A DNA stretch of 64,000 bases from Alphaproteobacteria bacterium (GTDB lineage: Bacteria; Pseudomonadota; Alphaproteobacteria; Rhizobiales; Rhizobiaceae): the NCBI GenBank assembly GCA_024742485.1, contig JANSYK010000001.1, positions 186,001-250,000 of the forward strand, written 5' to 3'. The notes beneath the pieces were generated by a model that was not told the origin of the DNA, ran no database searches, and was given only the letters and a program-made list of their open reading frames with translations. Below, one piece after another: positions 27,212-36,587 of this stretch. Position 1 is the first letter of the stretch. The number at the start of each line of letters is the position of its first letter. The translations under genes and the position numbers were made by a program.

Positions 27212-28144
27212 CTAGAGATTCAGATCCTGTTCACCACTGTCTATATGCGGCGCCCAAAACGCGACGCTTTCGGCGATATGGGGTATGACTTCACGATCAG
27301 CCGGTTCTCTCTCCTTGAAGGAGAGTTCAAGACAGACTTCATTGTTTTTCGCCCCCCCATCCTGAAACGCGGCAATCAAGCGCTCCGGTTGTATGGCCCC
27401 TTTGGCATTGTACTCGGAAGTAAATGGTCGGTGTCCGGATTTATCCACCATCGATTGTTTGATGTGGATAATGGGGCTGACGGTCGGAATGGCCCTGGCC
27501 CAGGCATAGGGATCGGTATCCTCGGGATTGGGTGACGTCACATCACCATGGTCGATATCCGCCATCATGAACATCGGTATGGCCATCGGTGTCTCGGAAA
27601 GACGCTGCTGAAGAAGCAGACTTTCAGCGATGGTTTCTCCAAATTCCCGGCCAATGCTCATGGGTTCCCAGAATACATATTTGAGCCCCGCCTTCTTCGC
27701 ATGGTCGGCCACTTCGGCCCAACAGTCGATCGCTATGTTGATCAGGTCCGCCCGACGTGCGGGATCGTCGAAATCCCGGTAGGTCAAAATGGCAAATTGG
27801 GTCCCAACCGAACTTGCCCCCAGATCGCCGACGATGTCGGCGAAGGTTTTGAACCAGTCAACATAGTATTTCCGGACGTCCGGATCGGGATGCCCAAAAT
27901 GGTTGAGCCGCCCATAGGGGCCGGTCATGCCCGAGGTTACCCGCACACCGGTCCGCTGAAGGCATCGGTTCATTTCGCCGGACAAACGGTGAATGAGAGG
28001 CGCAGGCCAGCTTGGATTGATGAATTCATGTGTCAGTTGGACATCACGAATGCGAATATCCCGCGCGATTGTGCCGATCAAATCATCCGGCTCTGCGAAG
28101 CGATTGACCAGAGGATTGGTGTTGAGAGACAGAGTGAGTGGCAT
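27212..28144 (-). CDS. eryC: Tetrulose-4-phosphate racemase/isomerase EryC
   Basis: A 310-aa xylose-isomerase-like TIM barrel. The start at 28144 (MPLTLSLNTN) lies one base after the eryB stop. Conserved metal-site regions are present, for example VFWEPMSIGREFGET, MADIDHGDVT and EVCLELSFKERE. Early annotations called EryC a dehydrogenase, but it belongs to the xylose isomerase superfamily and in Brucella interconverts L- and D-3-tetrulose 4-phosphate. No NAD-binding motif is present here either. Confidence 0.9.
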   Translation of the reverse strand: MPLTLSLNTNPLVNRFAEPDDLIGTIARDIRIRDVQLTHEFINPSWPAPLIHRLSGEMNRCLQRTGVRVTSGMTGPYGRLNHFGHPDPDVRKYYVDWFKTFADIVGDLGASSVGTQFAILTYRDFDDPARRADLINIAIDCWAEVADHAKKAGLKYVFWEPMSIGREFGETIAESLLLQQRLSETPMAIPMFMMADIDHGDVTSPNPEDTDPYAWARAIPTVSPIIHIKQSMVDKSGHRPFTSEYNAKGAIQPERLIAAFQDGGAKNNEVCLELSFKEREPADREVIPHIAESVAFWAPHIDSGEQDLNL

Positions 28145-28145
28145 C

Positions 28146-29657
28146 TCAGGCGGCCTTGACGTTAATTTTGCTGAACCACTTTTCGAACGCGGCAATTTCT
28201 TCATCGGTCATCTGAAGACAATGTTTGGTCCTGCGCCAAAGAATGTCTTCTGGCGTCTGCGCCCACTCATGCGTAACAAGATAATTGACCTCGGCTTCGT
28301 AGAGCACGCCGCCGAAATGTCGGCCCAGCTCTTCAATCGATGTCGCTTGACCGACGAGGCGGGAAACACGCGTCCCATACGCCCGCCCGTAGTGCCGCCG
28401 CAGAGCGCGATGCATCCAGGGATATTCACGCTTCAGCTGGTTTCGAAACAAGTCATAATCTGCATCAGGCAAATCCCCGCCTGGCAGCGGTGCATCTTTG
28501 GTCCAATCCGCACCGATTTCTGGAAAATACTTGGCTATGCGATGCATGCCCCGTTCGGCGAGTTCCCGAAAGGTTGTGATTTTACCGCCGAAAATATTCA
28601 GCAGCGGCGCCCCAGCAGTATCATCCAGATCAAAAACGTAATCTCGCGTTACCGCTGAAGGGTTTCCCTTCCCGTCATCGAACAAGGGACGCACACCGGA
28701 AAAAGTCTCAAGAACATCCTCACGGACGAGTTGTTCCTTGAAATAGCGATTCACCACATCAATCAGGTACTCAATTTCCGATTCATCGGCACTGACTTCC
28801 TCTGCTCGCTGATCATAGGCAACGTCGGTTGTACCGATCAGCGCCTTGTCTTGCTCGTAGGGATTGATGAAAATCACCCGCTTGTCGTGGTTTTGAACAA
28901 GATAGGCGTTCTCCCCCTTCCAGAATTTCGGGACAATGATGTGAGATCCCTTGACCAGCCGGACATTCCTTGAGGAATTTGTTCCGGCAATGCGCGTCGC
29001 GACATCGCTCACCCAGGGGCCGGCGGCATTGACCAGCACTTTTGCTTCAAATTCGCTGACTTCACCCGTTGAACTGGATTTTGTCGTGATCTTCCAAAAA
29101 CCATCATGGCGCCGTGCAGAAACGCAGGGTGACCGCGTCAGGACAGTTGCACCTCGCTCCGCTGCATCAAGCGCATTAAGGACGACCAGCCGAGCATCAT
29201 CCACCCAGCAATCCGAATACTCGAAACCTTTCGTATATTGGTCTTTGAGCGCCGCCCCTTCCGGGTCACGAAGGAGATCCAGCGTCCGTGTGCCGGGCAA
29301 CTTTTTTCGACCGCCAAGATTGTCGTAGAGAAACAACCCCAGGCGAACCAACCAGGCCGGCCGGTCCTGCGGGCTGTGTGGCAATACAAATCGCAGTGGC
29401 CAGATAATGTGTGGCGCATTCTGCATGAGAACTTCGCGTTCAATCAGCGCCTCTCGAACCAGCCGAAATTCATAATATTCCAGGTATCGCAGTCCACCAT
29501 GCACGAGCTTGCCAGACCGGGAAGATGTTCCTTCAGCCAGGTCATCCTTTTCACAGAGCACCACGCTCAGTCCCCGTCCGGCTGCATCACGAGCGAACCC
29601 GGCACCATTAATGCCACCACCGATCACAAAAAGGTCGACCTTGGGCGCGTCCGTCAT
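28146..29657 (-). CDS. eryB: L-erythritol-4-phosphate dehydrogenase EryB (FAD, GlpD family)
   Basis: A 503-aa flavoprotein. The FAD fold is FVIGGGINGAGFARDAAGRG (residues 10-29) followed by EGTSSRSGKLVHGGLRYLEYYEFRLV in pieces, diagnostic of GlpD-like enzymes; the C-terminal domain has LNIFGGKITTFRELAE. It overlaps eryA by four bases (ATGA at 29654-29657). It oxidises the phosphorylated tetritol to L-3-tetrulose 4-phosphate and passes electrons to the quinone pool. Its length matches Brucella EryB. Confidence 0.92.
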   Translation of the reverse strand: MTDAPKVDLFVIGGGINGAGFARDAAGRGLSVVLCEKDDLAEGTSSRSGKLVHGGLRYLEYYEFRLVREALIEREVLMQNAPHIIWPLRFVLPHSPQDRPAWLVRLGLFLYDNLGGRKKLPGTRTLDLLRDPEGAALKDQYTKGFEYSDCWVDDARLVVLNALDAAERGATVLTRSPCVSARRHDGFWKITTKSSSTGEVSEFEAKVLVNAAGPWVSDVATRIAGTNSSRNVRLVKGSHIIVPKFWKGENAYLVQNHDKRVIFINPYEQDKALIGTTDVAYDQRAEEVSADESEIEYLIDVVNRYFKEQLVREDVLETFSGVRPLFDDGKGNPSAVTRDYVFDLDDTAGAPLLNIFGGKITTFRELAERGMHRIAKYFPEIGADWTKDAPLPGGDLPDADYDLFRNQLKREYPWMHRALRRHYGRAYGTRVSRLVGQATSIEELGRHFGGVLYEAEVNYLVTHEWAQTPEDILWRRTKHCLQMTDEEIAAFEKWFSKINVKAA

Positions 29658-31267
29658 ACGGCCTCGCCTTCAGGCGACCGCGCCGTCGATTGGTCATCAC
29701 TATGCAATGCCGCGCCGTGATGGTGGGCCAGTTGCTCCCAAACAGGAGCAAGCGCCCGGCGAGAGGCCTTGTAGGGTGCAAAAAGCCCTTCATAGGTTGA
29801 GACCAGCTTCGGATCGGGCATTTCGACATCGCCAAGAAGCGGAGTCGTCCAGTCGGCTATACAAGCGTCCATATCGCGATAAATGCCAACCGACACCGCG
29901 GCCATCATGGCTGCGCCCGCGGAACCGGCTTCTTCCCTCGTTGAAAGGCGCACGGGCGAATTGACCGCCGCCGCGAGAATCTGTCGAAGGGCTCGGGACC
30001 GCGAAGCTCCACCGGTCAAACGCAGTTCCTGGGGCTGGGCATCCATAGCGCGATAACAATCTCGCGCCGCCATTCCAAGACCTTCGATGATAGCGCGTAT
30101 GATATTCGGGAACCTGTGCGTGCTGTTGAGGCCGATCAGACTTGCACGAGCAGCTGCATCGACAAAGGGACCGCGTTCACCGGCTTCGGAAATGTATGGA
30201 TGATAGACAATCTGGCCCGGCTCCGAGGCCGCAAGCCATTTGTCCATGTGGGCAACCAGATCCTGATGGGTTGCCGAGGCACCGAATTCGGAGACCAATT
30301 CGCCTGCGACCGACAGGACCCAGTCGATATTCAACGTTGCCGCCATATTGGTTTGAACTTCAGTGACGATGCCGGGGACAGGCAGGCAAATCACATATCC
30401 CGTGCCATTGTCATTCAACTGTACGGCGCGCGCCTCTTTCGAATACATGTGGACACCGGTCGACCCGACAATGGAGCAGGCCGAACCTGTTTTTTCGGTA
30501 CGCACACCGGCACCGAGCGCTGTCATGGCCATGTCGACATATCCAAGAACAACCGGAGTTCCGGCAGTCAGTCCTGTCGCCTTCGCCGCATCGGCGGTCA
30601 GGGGAAAGTTCTGTTCGGTCCCCTCAATGATCTCCGGCAACAGATGCCGAAATTGTTCCAATCCAAGGGCTTCGATGACCCTGTCGCTATATTGACGCGT
30701 GCGAAAATCCCCGAAAGTGAAGCACGCCTCGGAGGGATCTGTGGCACGCTGGCCGGTGAATTTGAGAAACAACCAATCCTTGCAATGAAGAGCAACTTCG
30801 GCAGACCCCAGCATCTCGGGCTCATGCACCGCCATATGTGCCAGCTGACTGCCCTGCTGACAGGTGTTCAGTCCGGTGCCGGTCAGCATGAACCGGCTCC
30901 CCTCATTCTGCCCCTTCAATAGACTTGAAACGGTCGGTGCCGCACGCGCATCCAGCCAGATCCAGGCATCGGAAACGGGCTCGCTTCCCGGCCCGACGAG
31001 CCATGTGCCATCACCCTGCCCGGTCAGCGCAACAGCAGCAGTTCGCTCCGCCAGACCGTCGACCCTGTCCGCAAGTCCCACAACAGCAGCTACACTGTCA
31101 TCCCATGTCCTGTTCATGGATTGGGATGCTGAGCCGTCCCGGCCGACCACATAGGAATTTCGTACTGGAAAACTTGCGATCTGCCGCCCGCCCAGATCAA
31201 ACGCCACTGCCTTGATGACGGATGTTCCGGCGTCGATACCGACTATCAGGTCGCAACCCTTGTTCAC
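29654..31267 (-). CDS. eryA: Erythritol kinase EryA (FGGY family)
   Basis: A 537-aa kinase from a GTG at 31267, preceded by GGAGG; the open frame extends to 31330 without a ribosome site. The N-terminal phosphate loop is GIDAGTSVIKAVAFDLGG, the catalytic region is ALTGQGDGTWLVG, and the FGGY signature region is RAIIEGLGMAARDCYRAM followed by LRLTGGASRSRALRQIL. It converts erythritol to L-erythritol 4-phosphate, the first step of the pathway. It is the first gene of the leftward operon, divergent from the transporter genes. Confidence 0.92.
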   Translation of the reverse strand: MNKGCDLIVGIDAGTSVIKAVAFDLGGRQIASFPVRNSYVVGRDGSASQSMNRTWDDSVAAVVGLADRVDGLAERTAAVALTGQGDGTWLVGPGSEPVSDAWIWLDARAAPTVSSLLKGQNEGSRFMLTGTGLNTCQQGSQLAHMAVHEPEMLGSAEVALHCKDWLFLKFTGQRATDPSEACFTFGDFRTRQYSDRVIEALGLEQFRHLLPEIIEGTEQNFPLTADAAKATGLTAGTPVVLGYVDMAMTALGAGVRTEKTGSACSIVGSTGVHMYSKEARAVQLNDNGTGYVICLPVPGIVTEVQTNMAATLNIDWVLSVAGELVSEFGASATHQDLVAHMDKWLAASEPGQIVYHPYISEAGERGPFVDAAARASLIGLNSTHRFPNIIRAIIEGLGMAARDCYRAMDAQPQELRLTGGASRSRALRQILAAAVNSPVRLSTREEAGSAGAAMMAAVSVGIYRDMDACIADWTTPLLGDVEMPDPKLVSTYEGLFAPYKASRRALAPVWEQLAHHHGAALHSDDQSTARSPEGEAV

Positions 31268-31410
31268 CTGTGTCCTCCACTTGGCGGCCAATGCCTTTGG
31301 TTGAACCCCTTGGGCTCGTCCCAAACGCAATCCGATGGGCTACCGGGCACCTGTTCCACGACAGGCCGAGCCCGAATTGCACCCCCAACAATTAGCACAG
31401 ATTTCTCGAT

Positions 31411-31485
31411 ATGCATGAATTTTTTTGCAGACAACGTAATTTAATTCATCTATGCTCCATTCATTCTCGGTCAAAAAGCGAGAAT
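31411..31485. promoter_or_regulatory. Candidate operators in the divergent ery control region
   Basis: The 284-base space between eryA and the transporter operon contains two inverted repeats: ATGAATT (31415-31421) with AATTCAT (31443-31449), 21 bases apart, and ATTCTCG (31463-31469) with CGAGAAT (31479-31485), 9 bases apart. The region is AT-rich compared with the flanking genes. Both are plausible EryD sites serving divergent promoters, but the EryD consensus is not known to me. Confidence 0.35.
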
Positions 31486-31551
31486 TGCGCGATAACCGAA
31501 GCGCCGTGGAGGACGGTCGAATTCGGGCGCAGTGGGAGGAGGCAGGAAGCC

Positions 31552-32199
31552 ATGGCGACAACACCAACCGGAACGAGCGGATCTGTGCCGACAGGTCGGT
31601 TGGTCGTGATCATTGCCTTCCTGGTTCTGCTCGGCGCCATCGCTCTCGACACAAAAGTTGTTCGCATCGGTTCGGATGAGGATTTTCGTGAGCAAGCCTT
31701 TGACCCCGACCGTTTCGGCCAGGACGAATTCCCGAGAATCCGTGATATCGTGCTCAAACGCGCACCGGATGCTGCGACGCTTGTGGCTGATCTGGCATCG
31801 GACAAGAAGGCTGCAATCGAAAATTACGGTACCATGGCCGGCGCCTTCCCGGTTCTGTCCGTCTCTCTGACCGGCACCGTCGGCGACGGAAGATCCGGGA
31901 CATTCAACGTCAGCGTCGACGACCTGCCGGAAGGCATTACCATACGGGTCCAGACCGGACCGGCCATCAACGGTACGGAATTGAGAGACTTCCCCGGCGA
32001 CATCGCGTTCGGGGCCTTTACCAACCAGATTGAATATCAGGACGCCGGTTCCGGCATCAACCGGGCCATGTCGGCGGAAGTATTGGCCGATCTGGATCGG
32101 GATTCACTGACCGGGCAGACCATATCCGTAACTGGTGCCTTCAAGCTGATCAATCCGAAGAACTGGTTGATCACCCCTGTCGCCCTGGAGGTGAAGTGA
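31552..32199 (+). CDS. DUF2291 protein linked to a sugar ABC importer
   Basis: A 215-aa protein with one N-terminal membrane segment (GRLVVIIAFLVLLGAIALDT) and an exported domain. ATG 31552 follows the ribosome site GGAGGAGG; the frame opens earlier but without one. The family (predicted periplasmic lipoprotein DUF2291) is regularly found at the head of ribose-type ABC operons in rhizobia; its job is not known. Here no lipobox cysteine is visible, so it is likely anchored by the helix. Its stop overlaps the ATPase start. Confidence 0.82.
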   Translation: MATTPTGTSGSVPTGRLVVIIAFLVLLGAIALDTKVVRIGSDEDFREQAFDPDRFGQDEFPRIRDIVLKRAPDAATLVADLASDKKAAIENYGTMAGAFPVLSVSLTGTVGDGRSGTFNVSVDDLPEGITIRVQTGPAINGTELRDFPGDIAFGAFTNQIEYQDAGSGINRAMSAEVLADLDRDSLTGQTISVTGAFKLINPKNWLITPVALEVK

Positions 32200-33800
32200 T
32201 GAGCGCTTCCGCCATGGCTGCCGCAAGTGCCGGACCTGTCGAACAGGACGAAGTGGTGCTGTCAGCACGTCACATTTCAAAATCCTTTGGTGCTGTCCAT
32301 GCCTTGAAAAGCGTGAATTTCGATGTGCATCGCGGCCAGGTGACCACGCTGTTCGGAGAAAATGGCGCTGGCAAGTCAACACTCATGAAGATCCTGTCCG
32401 GTGTCTATCAACCGACCACCGGAGAGCTTGTTCTTGACGGTCAACAGGTCACCATTGATTCAACTGTCGCGGCACGCGATCTCGGTGTCTCCATCATTCA
32501 TCAGGAACTGTCGCTCGCACCGAACACCAATGTCCGTGACAACATCTTTCTGGGTCGCGAAATTCGTGGCCCCTTCGGTGTCGACGACAAAGAGGAAGAA
32601 CGTCAGACCCGGGCGCTCATGCGCGAGCTGGAAGAAGATATCGATCCGCTGACAAAGATCGAGGATCTGCGCCTGGGCCAACAGCAGATCGTCGAAATCG
32701 CACGGGCACTGTCAATCAATTCCAGAATCTTGATCATGGATGAGCCGACCTCGGCGCTTTCCGCCTCGGAAGTGGAGGTCCTTTTCAAGGTCATACATGA
32801 TCTCAAGTCGAAAGGCGTTTCCATCGTCTACATTTCGCACCACCTTGAGGAGGCTCTGGAAATCACCGACCACGCCGTCGTCTTGCGGGATGGCAGTGTG
32901 ACCGCATTTGCGCCACGCGCCGAAATCGATCTCGAATGGATCGTGCGCAATATGGTGGGTGACAATTTTGATCTTGGATCGCCACCAGACGCACAATCCT
33001 CCGGCGAACCGGTTCTATCAATCGAAAACATCACTGTCCCGGACCCAAACGGCAGCAGTTTTGCGCTCGTGGACAATTTTTCCCTGGATCTTCACGCTGG
33101 CGAAATTGTCTGCATCTACGGATTGATGGGCGCGGGCCGCACCGAACTGCTGGAGTGCATTGCGGGTCGGTTGCCGGCTTCCTCAGGCCGAGTCGTTTTC
33201 AAGGGAGAAGATATCTCATCCCTCAAAATCTCCGACAGGATATTGAAAGGGCTTGTGTTGACCCCTGAGGACAGGCAACGGGACGGGCTGGTTCAAAGCA
33301 TGTCCGTTGGCCAGAACCTGTCACTTGCCAGTATCCGGAACTTTGTTCGTGGACTGTTTGTTTCCAAACAGGCGGAACAGGAGATCGTCGACCGTACGAT
33401 CAGGGAAGTCACGGTCAAGACCGACAGTTCGAATGCGGCCATCGGATCGCTTTCAGGAGGCAATCAACAGAAGGTTGTCATCGGCAAAATGCTGGCGACA
33501 CGGCCGGACGCCATTTTGCTGGATGAACCGAGCCGCGGAATCGACATTGGTGCAAAGGCAGAGGTTTTTGGCCTCTTGGCTGAGGGCGCGCAAGGAGGCC
33601 TGGCAGTGCTCTTTTCCACCTCGGAAGTCGGCGAGTGCCTCTCCATCGCACATCGCATTCTTGTCATGCACAAGGGCAAGCTGTCGGCAACATTCGGGCC
33701 GGATGCCACGAAGGAACAAATCATGGCGGCTTCGGGAGAGGTGGAAATCAATTCTCCTGTCAACAATACCGACCGACAACTGGAAGGTCAGAACGCATGA
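32199..33800 (+). CDS. eryE: Ribose-type sugar ABC transporter ATP-binding protein (EryE)
   Basis: A 533-aa protein with two fused ABC domains. The first has Walker A GENGAGKSTLMKIL, signature LRLGQQQIVEIARAL and Walker B ILIMDEPTSAL. The second has the degenerate Walker A GLMGAGRTELLECI, signature LSGGNQQKVVIGKML and Walker B AILLDEPSRGID, the usual pattern of RbsA/XylG proteins. It shares a TGATG overlap with the DUF2291 gene and an ATGA overlap with the permease. Linkage to the ery catabolic operon makes erythritol or a related polyol the likely substrate. Confidence 0.9.
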   Translation: MSASAMAAASAGPVEQDEVVLSARHISKSFGAVHALKSVNFDVHRGQVTTLFGENGAGKSTLMKILSGVYQPTTGELVLDGQQVTIDSTVAARDLGVSIIHQELSLAPNTNVRDNIFLGREIRGPFGVDDKEEERQTRALMRELEEDIDPLTKIEDLRLGQQQIVEIARALSINSRILIMDEPTSALSASEVEVLFKVIHDLKSKGVSIVYISHHLEEALEITDHAVVLRDGSVTAFAPRAEIDLEWIVRNMVGDNFDLGSPPDAQSSGEPVLSIENITVPDPNGSSFALVDNFSLDLHAGEIVCIYGLMGAGRTELLECIAGRLPASSGRVVFKGEDISSLKISDRILKGLVLTPEDRQRDGLVQSMSVGQNLSLASIRNFVRGLFVSKQAEQEIVDRTIREVTVKTDSSNAAIGSLSGGNQQKVVIGKMLATRPDAILLDEPSRGIDIGAKAEVFGLLAEGAQGGLAVLFSTSEVGECLSIAHRILVMHKGKLSATFGPDATKEQIMAASGEVEINSPVNNTDRQLEGQNA

Positions 33801-34861
33801 GTGACGCAGCCGAAGACAAACTTGTCGAGAACGGCGGCTCTGCGAGGTCTGCCCTTGGGAGTAGACTGTCGCTTGCCCAGGTCCTTCTGGAGGGTCGTGC
33901 CTTTTTTGCGCTGATCGTCATCATCGCCGTGTTTTCTTTCCTGTCGGCCAACTACTTCAGTCTTTCAAACTTCCTGATCATGACCTCGCAAGTGGCGATT
34001 TTCGGCTTGCTGGCAGTCGGCATGCTCTTGGTCATTTTGTCCGGGGGCATTGACCTTTCCGTGGGCTCCACGCTGGCGCTTTGTGGTGTCTTCGCCGGCT
34101 TCCTGATGCAAGGCATCGAAATCGAGGCGCTGGGTGTCATCCTCTATTTGCCCGTCTGGGCCGTTGTTGTTTGCACACTCGGCATGGGCGCATTTGTCGG
34201 TATCGTGAACGGGGTGCTGGTGGCCTATTTCAAGGTTCCGGCCTTCGTCGCAACGCTGGGTTCGCTCTATGTGGCACGCGGCGCTGCGCTGCTGATGACC
34301 AACGGTCTTACATTCAACAATCTCTCAGGCAGCGTGGACCTCGGCAATACCGGCTTTGAATGGCTAGGGTTCAACCGCCTCTGGGGAATCCCGATCAGTA
34401 TTTTCGCCCTGACAATGGTCGCAGTGGCCGCCCATCTGCTCCTGTCGCGTACGGCGTTCGGCCGCTGGCTGTATTCCACGGGCGGCAATGCAAGTGCTGC
34501 TGAACTCTCCGGCGTTCCGGTCAAATACGTCATCGTGATGGTCTATGTCCTGTCGGGTGTCTGTGCTGCCATAGCCGGGATCGTCCTGAGTTCACAGCTC
34601 ACCTCCGCCGGACCGACAGCGGGCACCACCTACGAACTGACAGCCATTGCCGCCGTTGTGGTTGGCGGCGCTTCGTTGATGGGTGGGCGCGGAAACGTAC
34701 GTGGCACGCTCCTTGGCGCGTTCGTCATCGTGTTTCTGGGCGCCGGATTGGTGATCGTCGGTGTCTCCTCCTACTGGCAAACCGTCTTTACCGGCGCCGT
34801 GATCGTCCTCGCGGTCATGCTCAATTCGATCCAATACAAGGGGGCGGGCAAACGTGGCTAG
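33797..34861 (+). CDS. eryF: Ribose-type sugar ABC transporter permease (EryF)
   Basis: A 354-aa permease with about ten membrane segments. The BPD_transp_2 signature is clear: LLAVGMLLVILSGGIDLSVGSTLAL near residue 70-95, and later LYSTGGNASAAELSGVPV and GGASLMGGRGNVRGTLLGA. The start at 33797 overlaps the ATPase stop by four bases. It forms the channel of the importer with the double ATPase upstream and the binding protein downstream. Confidence 0.9.
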   Translation: MSDAAEDKLVENGGSARSALGSRLSLAQVLLEGRAFFALIVIIAVFSFLSANYFSLSNFLIMTSQVAIFGLLAVGMLLVILSGGIDLSVGSTLALCGVFAGFLMQGIEIEALGVILYLPVWAVVVCTLGMGAFVGIVNGVLVAYFKVPAFVATLGSLYVARGAALLMTNGLTFNNLSGSVDLGNTGFEWLGFNRLWGIPISIFALTMVAVAAHLLLSRTAFGRWLYSTGGNASAAELSGVPVKYVIVMVYVLSGVCAAIAGIVLSSQLTSAGPTAGTTYELTAIAAVVVGGASLMGGRGNVRGTLLGAFVIVFLGAGLVIVGVSSYWQTVFTGAVIVLAVMLNSIQYKGAGKRG

Positions 34862-34890
34862 CTGCCGCCCATCCCCTCATTCACTTCAGC

Positions 34891-34909
34891 GGAGCCAGTT
34901 TGTGGTTCC
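34891..34909 (+). other. Small hairpin between permease and binding-protein genes
   Basis: GGAGCCA (34891-34897) and TGGTTCC (34903-34909) can pair over 7 bp, including one G-U pair, around a 5-base loop in the 102-base intergenic region. It could act as a processing or stabilising element that lets the binding protein be made in excess. No T-run follows, so it is not a terminator. Confidence 0.35.
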
Positions 34910-34963
34910 GAAGAGGAGAGACGCCGCTGATTGGCGTAAGTTCAACAAAGGGAGAACGAACAC

Positions 34964-35911
34964 ATGATCAAGTTTACCAAACGGGCTCTGATGGCAGCGG
35001 CGGTTTCATTGCCGATGATGGCGACCGCAGCATCGGCTGAAGGGCTTATCTCCATCATCGTGACGGATCCGGCGAACCCCTATTGGTTCACGGAAGGCCA
35101 GGTGGCGAAAGCTACGGCCGAGGAACTGGGCTACGAGGCAACGGTTGCCGCCCATAAGGGCGACACCAATGTCGAATCCAACCTCGTCGACGCGGCAATC
35201 ACAAACGGCGCCAAGGCCATCATTCTCGACCCGGCAAACGCAGACGGCTCCGTTGGCGTTGTTCGCAAGGCAACCGAGGCCGGCATTCCCGTCTTCCTGG
35301 TCAATGCCGAGATCAATGAAAGTGGCATTGCCATCGGACAGCTGGTGTCAAACAACGCTCAGGGTGCAGCCATCGGTGCCGTACAGTGGCAGGAAATGGT
35401 TGGCGACGAAGCAAACTATGTCGAGTTCTTCGGCAATCCGGCCGACAACAACGCCGCCACACGGTCCAACGGATACAAAACCGTCCTGAGCCAGTATCCG
35501 GGCCTCGTGAAGGTCGCTGAGGAAGTGGCAAACTGGGACCGTACCCAGGGCTACAACAAGATGCAGTCGATCATTCAGGCCAACCCGGACTTTACCGCCG
35601 TCATCTCGGGCAATGACGAAATGGCGCTCGGCGCAATTGCTGCACTCAAGGAAGCCGGCATGCTCGACAAGGTTCTCGTTGGTGGGTTTGACGGATCGCC
35701 GGATGCCGTCGACGCAATCAAGGCCGGTGAAATGGCATACACCGTCCTTCAGCCGGTCGCTGTTTTCTCGCGTGAAGCGGTCATCCAGGCCGACCATTAC
35801 ATCAAAAACGGCAAGCCGATGGTCGATCAGGAAAAGCAGCTCTTTGATTGCCTTCTGATCACGGCCGACAATGTCGACAAATACACAGGGCCCTTCACCC
35901 TGTCACAATAA
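34964..35911 (+). CDS. eryG: Periplasmic sugar-binding protein of the ery ABC importer (EryG)
   Basis: A 315-aa periplasmic-binding-protein-1-like receptor. The signal peptide (basic start, then ALMAAAVSLPMMATAASA) is cut near residue 25. The fold starts with IISIIVTDPANPYWFTEGQVA in pieces and includes the sugar-contact region AVISGNDEMALGAIAALKEAG and LVGGFDGSPDAVDAIKAG, typical of RbsB/XylF relatives. The ribosome site is AAAGGGAG. It is the last gene of its operon and is followed by a rho-independent terminator at 35938. Confidence 0.92.
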   Translation: MIKFTKRALMAAAVSLPMMATAASAEGLISIIVTDPANPYWFTEGQVAKATAEELGYEATVAAHKGDTNVESNLVDAAITNGAKAIILDPANADGSVGVVRKATEAGIPVFLVNAEINESGIAIGQLVSNNAQGAAIGAVQWQEMVGDEANYVEFFGNPADNNAATRSNGYKTVLSQYPGLVKVAEEVANWDRTQGYNKMQSIIQANPDFTAVISGNDEMALGAIAALKEAGMLDKVLVGGFDGSPDAVDAIKAGEMAYTVLQPVAVFSREAVIQADHYIKNGKPMVDQEKQLFDCLLITADNVDKYTGPFTLSQ

Positions 35912-35937
35912 GAAAACACCTCCCAAGACACTTCAGG

Positions 35938-35962
35938 GCGCCCTTGTGGCGCCCTTTTTTGT
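35938..35962 (+). terminator. Rho-independent terminator of the transporter operon
   Basis: GGGCGCC (35938-35944) pairs with GGCGCCC (35950-35956) around CTTGT and is followed by six T. It lies 26 bases after the binding-protein stop. Confidence 0.92.
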
Positions 35963-36323
35963 TGCGCAAGCAAAACGATACAAGACCTGACAAATGTGAA
36001 AATCACAGCAGGTTCGGTGACGGCACATACCACTGCCAACCAACGGATTGATTTTGTTAATCCGTGGACAGATCTTTCAGAAACATTGCCCTGACAATCG
36101 CAACTGCCTACAGGGTTTGCTCCGCACTCGTAGATTTTGGGAATGGGTTTTACACAATCTTCTGCCTCTGACTCGCGGAACATCCAGAGACAGGTGGTCC
36201 ATCGGATCAGTGATGCGTATGTCAAAAACCATTTAGGCACCCACCAGCGACGCGACAGACCTGATTCCGAGTGAGGCAGCCATATTAATTTTTTTCAGAA
36301 ACAGTCGCTTGAACAAGCCATGA
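35963..36323. other. Intergenic region before tRNA-Leu
   Basis: A 361-base stretch with no gene recognised. An inverted repeat ACGGATT/AATCCGT (36043-36049 and 36059-36065) could form a hairpin but lacks a T-run. The remainder has no protein-like open frame. Confidence 0.5.
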
Positions 36324-36410
36324 TGGTGCGGTCGAGAAGACTCGAACTTCCACGGGAGTTACCCCACAGCGACCTCAACGCTGCGCGTCTACCAATTCCG
36401 CCACGACCGC
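36324..36410 (-). tRNA. tRNA-Leu (anticodon GAG)
   Basis: On the minus strand the sequence starts GCGGTCG at 36410 and ends CGACCGC-A-CCA, so the acceptor stem is 7 bp and the CCA end is encoded (36326-36324). The anticodon stem-loop is AGCG-TTGAGGT-CGCT, giving anticodon GAG for leucine CTC codons. A long variable arm (GTGGGGTAACTCCCGT region) is typical of class II tRNA-Leu. The T-loop reads GTTCGAGTC. Confidence 0.95.
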
Positions 36411-36587
36411 ACGTGGTAGAAGCCGCTTCCGGCGCGCCGCATGTACCAAATCGGTATGGGGCGCACAAGGGCTGGCAGCGTTTTTTTGGTGCTTGTGAGG
36501 CAGACCGGATGTGCCTTTGAACAAGTGGCCTTGCGCTCTGCGCTGTGCTGCGCCACATAGGCCGGAGCGACAGACAATCAGGATTTC

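Noticed and set aside
27548-28159. Plus-strand open frame (203 codons) opposite eryC
   Set aside because: Antisense shadow of a gene with strong family similarity.
36043-36065. Inverted repeat ACGGATT/AATCCGT as a terminator
   Set aside because: No T-run follows and a convincing terminator for the operon already lies at 35938.
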